Shown here in pieces: positions 5,624-10,771 of a stretch of DNA of 10,771 nt. The stretch is from Bacillota bacterium. GTDB taxonomy: Bacteria > Bacillota > Clostridia > Acetivibrionales > DSM-27016. The notes under the pieces are model-generated. The model was not told the DNA's origin, did not search any database, and saw nothing but the letters and a program-made list of their open reading frames with translations. The stretch lies in the NCBI GenBank assembly GCA_023390115.1, contig JAEWDM010000020.1, positions 1-10,771 on the forward strand, read 5' to 3'. How positions within the stretch are numbered: the stretch's first letter is position 1; each line of letters opens with the position of its first letter. The translations under genes and the position numbers were made by a program.

Positions 5624-7147
5624 TCATCTCAGTTTAAGGCTTTCTTCAGCATATTTTATTATAGGTTCCAGAAAAAATTCTATCACCCTTCTTTTCCCGG
5701 TTTTTATTTCAACCGTCACCGACATGCCAGGAGAAATACGAACCCCTTGTCCGTTTACAGTAATAGTGTTTTCCTCCATAGATCCCTTCATTTTATATAC
5801 TGCCCCCAGCTTCTCATCGTCAAACGCATCCGCGCTTATGCTCTCTACCCTTCCTTTTATGGTTCCGTACTTTTGAAATGGAAAAGTATCAAATTTTAAT
5901 GAAGCCTCCTGACCCATTGATACAAATCCCACATCCTTATTCAAAAGAGATGCCTCTACTACAAGCTCAGTACCATCCGGAACAATAGTCATAACAGGCT
6001 GAGCCGGTGTTACAACCCCGCCAACAGTGTTAGAGGCCAGACCGTGTACCGTTCCGGCAACAGGTGCTACAAGAGATTGGATCTGTACACTTTTCCGTGC
6101 CTTTGCAAGCTGAGCCTCAAGCTCTGCTATTTGCTTATCCTTTTCAACAACCATATCCAGTGTAGACGTATCTCTTTCCTTTTCTAAATTTTCCAGATTA
6201 GCCTTTGCCTCCTCTAAACTGCTTTTAGCCTGTTCAACTCTATACTGCTGAGCCTCAAGCTCCTTTTCAGCCAGCTCCAGTTCATGAGCAGCATTTTCCC
6301 AGTTAAGCTCAAGAGAGGCCTCCTCCTGACTTGACCTTACCTTCTGAGAAGTATACTCCTTTTTTGCCAATATAAGCTCATTGCTCTTATCCTCCCATTC
6401 CTTTCTGGAAATAGCTCCCGACTGATAAAGGCTCTTATATTTGTCCTCATCAGCCTCCAATATTTCAATTGATTTTTGAACCTGAGACAGCACCGCCTTT
6501 TCCGCCCCTCCTATTTCTAAAAGCCCTTTCAGCTTTTGCTCCTTTTGCTTCAATACGACTATACTATCTGTAAGCTTCTGTAAATCTGAATGGGCAATAT
6601 CAAGCTGCGCCCGGCTTTGCTCAATCATCAGCTCAAATATCTGTTGCTTAACCTTATATTCAGAAGCCTTTAACCGTGTAAGCTGCAGAAGATTATCCCT
6701 AAATTCCTCAGGCAAGTCTCCTTTTAATACAGCGTCCTCAATCTTCTCCCCATAGATAGCCTTTTTGAGCAGATCTCTTTCAAGCTTTGCCGCCTCAATA
6801 GCATTTGCAAGGCTATCTGCGTCCACCTTTTCCATTGTAGAGTCCAATTCTATCAGCAATTCTCCCTTTGCAACCTGCTGACCCTCACTCACATGTATCG
6901 CAGTTATAATTCCTTCCTCAAGAGGCTGTACTACTTTAAGTTTTCCTGCCGGGATCACCTTTCCTTTTGCAACAGCCACCTCGTCAATTTCCCCTATGCA
7001 TGCCCATGCTATTGCAAAAATAAAAATTCCAAATATTATCCAAATAGTAGCTCTTCCCGCAGGTGAAGCCGGCGTCTCGGATATTTCAAGAACAGAAGGT
7101 AAAAACTCATACTGCAGTCTGTCTTGTTTTTTTAATAGACTCAACAC
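5624..7147 (-). CDS. HlyD-family type I secretion membrane-fusion (adaptor) protein
   Basis: A 507-residue adaptor that links the ABC exporter to the outside in type I secretion. Order: a short cytoplasmic N-terminus (1-33), one membrane segment (about 34-54, ATIWIIFGIFIFAIAWACIG), the first half of a lipoyl-like domain (60-103, VVQPLEEGIITAIHVSEGQ), a very long helical hairpin rich in Glu, Lys and Leu (about 104-350), the second lipoyl half (355-390, LVAPVAGTVHGL), then a beta-barrel and the family tail GKRRVIEFFLEPI. The hairpin tip (YKSLYQSGAISRKEWED, about 237-253) resembles the TolC-docking tip of Gram-negative adaptors. Translation starts at GTG 7147, overlapping the exporter gene by 7 bp, with a GGGGAGGGG site (7162-7154) 6 nt upstream. 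A nearby ATG (7151) leads into an out-of-frame 14-codon dead end. It is the last gene of the secretion cluster. Confidence 0.93.
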   Translation of the reverse strand: MLSLLKKQDRLQYEFLPSVLEISETPASPAGRATIWIIFGIFIFAIAWACIGEIDEVAVAKGKVIPAGKLKVVQPLEEGIITAIHVSEGQQVAKGELLIELDSTMEKVDADSLANAIEAAKLERDLLKKAIYGEKIEDAVLKGDLPEEFRDNLLQLTRLKASEYKVKQQIFELMIEQSRAQLDIAHSDLQKLTDSIVVLKQKEQKLKGLLEIGGAEKAVLSQVQKSIEILEADEDKYKSLYQSGAISRKEWEDKSNELILAKKEYTSQKVRSSQEEASLELNWENAAHELELAEKELEAQQYRVEQAKSSLEEAKANLENLEKERDTSTLDMVVEKDKQIAELEAQLAKARKSVQIQSLVAPVAGTVHGLASNTVGGVVTPAQPVMTIVPDGTELVVEASLLNKDVGFVSMGQEASLKFDTFPFQKYGTIKGRVESISADAFDDEKLGAVYKMKGSMEENTITVNGQGVRISPGMSVTVEIKTGKRRVIEFFLEPIIKYAEESLKLR

Positions 7148-9339
7148 TCATTTCCCCTCCCCTGCCGGCTGTGCAAATAATAATACAGTCCCTTGTTTTT
7201 AAGTAACTCGTCATGCTCCCCATACTCTACCAGAACTCCCCTGTCTATTGCCATTATTTTTTGAGCATCCTTTAATGTGGAAAGCCTGTGGGCAATTATA
7301 ATAACTGTACGATCTCTGCATATAAGCTTCAGATTTTTCTGTATAATGCTTTCAGACTCATAGTCAAGTGCGGAGGTGGCCTCATCAAATATTAAAATTC
7401 TGGGGTTGGTTAAAAGTGCCCTTGCTATTGCAATCCTCTGCTTTTGTCCTCCTGACAATCCAGTACCCTTTTCTCCTACCATGGTGTCATACCCCTCGGG
7501 CAGCTCCAGTATAAATTCATGCGCTCCTGCAATCTGTGCTGCTCTTATGACCCGAGACATGTCTGCCGACGGATTATGTATGGCTATATTCTCCCTTACT
7601 GTTGCATTAAAAAGAAAATTTTCCTGAAGAACCACACCAATTTGCCTCCTTAGCCATGCAGGGTCTGCAAGAGATATATCAATTCCGTCAATTAATATTT
7701 TACCTGCCTCAGGTATATAGAGTCTTTGTATAAGCTTTGATATGGTACTCTTACCGGAGCCGCTCCTTCCTACGACACCTACAACAGTCCCTGCCCGTAT
7801 ATTAAAAGACATGTCCCTGATTACCTCAGCACTATCCGGTCTGTACCTGAATCTTACCTTTTCAAATGTTATATTCCCCCTTATCGAAGGAAGTCTGGCT
7901 TTAGATGCATCTACAGCGGGCTCCGGTCTGGTATTGAATATATCTCCCAATCTCTGGACAGATATGCCTGTCTGCTGAAAATCCTGCCACATTTGCACAA
8001 GCCTTAAAACAGGGCCGCTTACTCTTGCCGACAGCATCCTGAAAGCAATAAGCTGGCCTACGGTTATGCTTCCATTCATAACGAGATGTGCCCCAAGCCA
8101 GAGTATGGCAAGGTCGGAAAGCTTCTGTACAAGCTGTCCGATAGCCCCTGCGTTCCCCGCAAGCACGGAGGTTTTAAAGCCTGCCTTTACATAATTCGCC
8201 AAAAGATTCTCCCACTTTTTTCTTACCTCCGGCTCAAGAGCAAAGCTTTTAACCGTCTGTACGCCTGTTACCGCCTCTACCAAATAGGACTGGGACTCTG
8301 CGCCGCAGTTGAATTTTTCATCCAGCCTTTGCTTGAACAGCGGAGTAACGACAGCAGACAGAAGCACAAATACGGGAAGAGATGCAAGCACCACCCATGT
8401 GAGGGTTGAGCTGTAGAAAAGCATGACCGCTATATACACCGCAATAAACATAACATCAAGTATAGATGTGAGAGGCGCACCTGTAAGAAAACTCCTGATA
8501 TTTTCAAGCTCTCTTACTCTGGCAATTGTATCCCCTACCCTTCTGACCTCAAAATACCTTAGAGGAAGGGAAAAAAGATGCTTAAAAAGCCTTGCGCCAA
8601 GCATAACGTCAATCCTGCTTGTAGTGTGAGTAAACACATAGCTTCTGGCAATAGACATAACCGTCTCGAATATGGCTATTGCAGCCAGAGCTATTGCAAG
8701 CACATCAAGTGTTGTAACTCCATGATGGACGAGTACTTTATCGATTACCACCTGGGTGATAATGGGAGAAAAAAGCCCCAGCACCTGCAGCGTAAGTGCT
8801 GCAACCAGTACCTCAAGCAATGGCTTCTTATATTTTATAATAGAAGGTATAAACCATTTTATACCGAAGGCGCCGTTATTCTCCCTCCATATTCTGAGCG
8901 TAAAAAGCAGAATTCTTCCATTCCACAACGCTTTAAAGTCATCCGCTTCCATAACCTTGGGATTGCTGTCACCAGGATGCAGCACCAGTACCCTGCCGCC
9001 CTCAGCCTTTGCCAGAATAATAAATCCCCCCCGGTTTATGCCCGCTATGGCGGGAAGGGCCATTTTATCCAGTTTGTCATATTCCGTATATGCAGCCTTT
9101 GCTTTAAGCTTCAATTCCTTCGCCGCCCTGAGTATATCAGCCTCCTTCATGCCTTCTGATCCTATGGCCAGAACATGCTTTATCTGTTCGGGATCTGCGT
9201 TAAGGCCGTGAAACTGCGCAATAGTTATAAAGCAGTAAAGTCCCGAATCTATATCATTTTTGTGTTCATTCCCCTTTTCTTCAGTATGGGAGTGTGAAAA
9301 TTCTTCCTCCGGTGCTTTTTCGTCAACCGCATCAAGCAT
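7141..9339 (-). CDS. HlyB-like type I secretion ABC exporter (permease-ATPase fusion)
   Basis: A 732-residue half-transporter of the HlyB type, which as a homodimer drives export of unfolded RTX cargo. An acidic, His-containing tail (1-28) precedes a C39-peptidase-like domain (about 30-150). That domain is catalytically dead: Ser replaces the active Cys (DSGLYC, S32), and the His and Asp positions read GGFIIL and LHPGDS, so it should bind cargo rather than cleave it. The six-helix membrane domain spans about 165-450. The ATPase domain is complete: Walker A GRSGSGKST (524-532), Q-loop VVLQEN, signature LSGGQ (628-632), Walker B ILIFDE (648-653) and the switch His in IIAHRLST (H684). The ATG at 9339 has GAGG (9351-9348) at an 8-nt spacer. 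It follows the RTX gene by 70 bp and overlaps the adaptor gene. Confidence 0.95.
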   Translation of the reverse strand: MLDAVDEKAPEEEFSHSHTEEKGNEHKNDIDSGLYCFITIAQFHGLNADPEQIKHVLAIGSEGMKEADILRAAKELKLKAKAAYTEYDKLDKMALPAIAGINRGGFIILAKAEGGRVLVLHPGDSNPKVMEADDFKALWNGRILLFTLRIWRENNGAFGIKWFIPSIIKYKKPLLEVLVAALTLQVLGLFSPIITQVVIDKVLVHHGVTTLDVLAIALAAIAIFETVMSIARSYVFTHTTSRIDVMLGARLFKHLFSLPLRYFEVRRVGDTIARVRELENIRSFLTGAPLTSILDVMFIAVYIAVMLFYSSTLTWVVLASLPVFVLLSAVVTPLFKQRLDEKFNCGAESQSYLVEAVTGVQTVKSFALEPEVRKKWENLLANYVKAGFKTSVLAGNAGAIGQLVQKLSDLAILWLGAHLVMNGSITVGQLIAFRMLSARVSGPVLRLVQMWQDFQQTGISVQRLGDIFNTRPEPAVDASKARLPSIRGNITFEKVRFRYRPDSAEVIRDMSFNIRAGTVVGVVGRSGSGKSTISKLIQRLYIPEAGKILIDGIDISLADPAWLRRQIGVVLQENFLFNATVRENIAIHNPSADMSRVIRAAQIAGAHEFILELPEGYDTMVGEKGTGLSGGQKQRIAIARALLTNPRILIFDEATSALDYESESIIQKNLKLICRDRTVIIIAHRLSTLKDAQKIMAIDRGVLVEYGEHDELLKNKGLYYYLHSRQGRGNEC

Positions 9340-9409
9340 TAGCTCAACCTCACTTTAATATTAAGCAGATATTTATAATTATTGTTTTAAAAGATTATAG
9401 TGTGCAGCA

Positions 9410-10771
9410 TTACTGAGCATGTGTTACCCAAAATTGCGAAAGTATGTCCTGGACCTCCTGAGGCCTGTCCTGCGCAGCCTTACTCCATGACATGCCATTC
9501 TGATCGCTGAAGGAGGCCATGGCCTGTATAAGCAGATCCACCTGTGTATTCAGCAGCATACTTCCGTCAGCAGCTCTAAACTCTTCAATCTGATAGGCCG
9601 AACCGAAGCTCCAGTATTGAACGCTCAATTTGTCATCTGTGCCGTTTATGTTTAGGTCAAGATTATTTCCGTTTTTACTGAATATTATATTGAGAATGTC
9701 AGCCCCCAGACTAACAGTATCCTTGTTTCCTGAGATTGTATCATAATCGTATACGGTATCCGCTCCGTCTCCCAGTCCGAATATGTACGTGTCGTTACCT
9801 GTACCTCCGCTTAAGTAGTCATTGCCTGTGCTGCCTTCAAGAGTGTCGTCTCCGTACTCCCCATATAAGCTGTCATTCCCATCGCCTCCCATAAGCATGT
9901 CATTCCCGTAGCCCCCGTACAACGTGTCATTACCTGCTCCTCCGTACACTATGTCGTTTCCATACCCCGAATTTATAGTGTCATTCCCCCCATAGCCATT
10001 TATCACATCGTCAAACTCATACCCGGTAAGGCTGTCCTTATCCTCCGTCCCTTCTATATGCCTTGAGGCATCCTTTACATACTCATAATCCCATACAGTT
10101 CCATCCGCAAACCTTACTTCCTCCACCCTGTAGTATGTATTCCCCGTATAGAAGTAGTTCTGCACCACTACCTTGTCGGCAGTCCCTCTTACACTCAGCT
10201 CAAGGTTGTCTCCTACTCTGCTTACAAGCACATCCTCCGCACTTATGCCTTCCTTAAAGCTCAGTATATCCTTGTTCCCCTCTGTCTTATCATAGTCGTA
10301 TATGGTATCTGTCCCGTCCCCAAGGCCGAATATGTATACGTCGTTGCCTGTACCTCCGCTTAAGTAGTCATTGCCTGTGCTGCCTTCAAGAGTATCGTCT
10401 CCGTACTCCCCATACAGCTTGTCGTCTCCATCGCCTCCCATAAGCATGTCATCTCCGTAGCCCCCGTACAGCGTGTCGTTACCCGCCCCGCCTTCAACCG
10501 TATCATTGCCATCAGACGCATATACTATGTCATTTCCGTCTCCTGCATCTATTGTGTCGTCCCCGGCCCCTGAGCTTATGCTGTCATCTCCCCCATAGCC
10601 ATTTATCACATCGTCAAACTCATACCCGGTAAGGCTGTCCTTCCCCTCTGTTCCCTCTATATGCCTTGCCTTTTCCAGCACTGTGTTTATATCCCACGCA
10701 GTTCCATCCCCAAACTCCACCCGCTCTATCTTGTTACCGTTTTCTCCTACATACGTATCATAATATCCGTA
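9410..10771 (-). CDS. RTX calcium-binding repeat protein, C-terminal part (5' end beyond window)
   Basis: The frame is open to base 10771; the visible 453 residues are the C-terminus of a longer protein, so an internal GTG at 10720 is not a real start. It contains two blocks of RTX nonapeptides (GGxGxDxLx type), ten in the first and eight in the second, which form Ca(II)-binding beta-rolls once outside the cell. Each block is followed by a haemolysin-related segment (YIFGLGDGxDTxYDYD... to EEVRFADGTVWD). The last ~55 residues carry no repeats (MASFSDQNGMSWSKAAQ onward, ending QFWVTHAQ) and are the likely uncleaved C-terminal secretion signal. Being directly upstream of HlyB and HlyD genes makes it their probable substrate. 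The biological activity (adhesin, enzyme or toxin) must lie in the unseen N-terminal part and cannot be stated. Confidence 0.92.
   Translation of the reverse strand, partial: YGYYDTYVGENGNKIERVEFGDGTAWDINTVLEKARHIEGTEGKDSLTGYEFDDVINGYGGDDSISSGAGDDTIDAGDGNDIVYASDGNDTVEGGAGNDTLYGGYGDDMLMGGDGDDKLYGEYGDDTLEGSTGNDYLSGGTGNDVYIFGLGDGTDTIYDYDKTEGNKDILSFKEGISAEDVLVSRVGDNLELSVRGTADKVVVQNYFYTGNTYYRVEEVRFADGTVWDYEYVKDASRHIEGTEDKDSLTGYEFDDVINGYGGNDTINSGYGNDIVYGGAGNDTLYGGYGNDMLMGGDGNDSLYGEYGDDTLEGSTGNDYLSGGTGNDTYIFGLGDGADTVYDYDTISGNKDTVSLGADILNIIFSKNGNNLDLNINGTDDKLSVQYWSFGSAYQIEEFRAADGSMLLNTQVDLLIQAMASFSDQNGMSWSKAAQDRPQEVQDILSQFWVTHAQ
9785..9997 (-). repeat. RTX nonapeptide block B (eight units)
   Basis: Tandem 27-bp units encode eight nonapeptides from GYGGNDTIN to GGTGNDTYI. 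Most follow GGxG(N/D)Dxxx; GEYGDDTLE and GSTGNDYLS are the variant units. It is a near copy of block A at 10331-10600, lacking two internal units. Confidence 0.85.
10331..10600 (-). repeat. RTX nonapeptide block A (ten units)
   Basis: Tandem 27-bp units encode ten nonapeptides from GYGGDDSIS to GGTGNDVYI. The two copies share long identical DNA stretches, for example about 44 bp from 9802 and from 10351. The offset between copies is 603 bp on the protein-N-terminal side of the blocks and 549 bp on the other side. The 54-bp difference equals two nonapeptides. Confidence 0.85.

Noticed and set aside
8578..9159. 193-codon plus-strand open frame opposite the exporter gene
   Set aside because: It lies wholly antisense to a clear ABC exporter, has no family resemblance, and its composition mirrors the opposite-strand codons.
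10063..10257. 64-codon plus-strand open frame opposite the RTX gene
   Set aside because: Low-complexity, Pro- and Ser-rich product arising antisense to the RTX-associated segment.
9785..10600. Regularly spaced near-identical repeats as a possible CRISPR array
   Set aside because: The 27-bp periodicity is in frame and encodes GGxGxDxLx nonapeptides; there are no unique spacers between constant repeats.

Overview
The window looks like a piece of a low-GC Firmicute chromosome (Bacillota, probably class Clostridia). The evidence is AT-rich intergenic DNA, strong GGAGG-type ribosome binding sites, TTGACA/TATAAT promoters, frequent ATA, AGA and AGG codons, a Gram-positive type LexA box, and an MntR-like regulator with a Clostridia-style N-terminal extension. 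Genus cannot be fixed from the sequence alone, nor can it be decided whether the cell has one or two membranes.

Layout from left to right. (1) Positions 1-81 (-) hold the first 27 codons of an IS200/RAYT-like transposase, driven by a near-consensus promoter with a probable LexA (SOS) box abutting its -35. (2) Positions 240-713 (+) encode an MntR/DtxR-family metal-dependent repressor, convergent with (3) an AraC-type regulator (750-1631, -) that lies just downstream of (4) a stand-alone fabF (1665-2903, -). (5) A 227-bp divergent intergenic region with a perfect 6+6 palindrome separates fabF from (6) a ZupT-like ZIP metal transporter (3131-3940, +). (7) Convergent with zupT is a two-gene hydrolase unit: a metallophosphoesterase (4703-5473, -) followed by a PksB/BaeB-like metallo-beta-lactamase-fold hydrolase (4001-4678, -). 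A perfect TTGACA-17-TATAAT promoter drives the pair. (8) The right half is a type I secretion locus on the minus strand, transcribed in the order RTX calcium-binding protein (cut by the right edge, 9410-10771), HlyB-like ABC exporter (7141-9339), HlyD-like adaptor (5624-7147).

How the parts work together. The RTX protein is probably the cargo of the adjacent HlyB/HlyD exporter: same strand, adjacent order, a 70-bp first gap with no GC-rich terminator hairpin, and a 7-bp overlap between exporter and adaptor genes. The cargo carries two RTX blocks from a 201-residue tandem duplication, differing by exactly two nonapeptides. No TolC-like gene is in the window. The adaptor nevertheless keeps a long helical hairpin whose tip resembles that of TolC-docking adaptors, which raises the question of envelope architecture. 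MntR and ZupT are two metal-homeostasis genes within 3 kb but are not obviously co-regulated. FabF plus AraC may form a small regulated lipid unit.

No convincing rRNA, tRNA, CRISPR array, riboswitch or intrinsic terminator was seen. The most unusual points are the SOS-box/transposase promoter, the RTX/type I secretion locus in a probable Firmicute, and the MPE-MBL hydrolase pair of unknown substrate.
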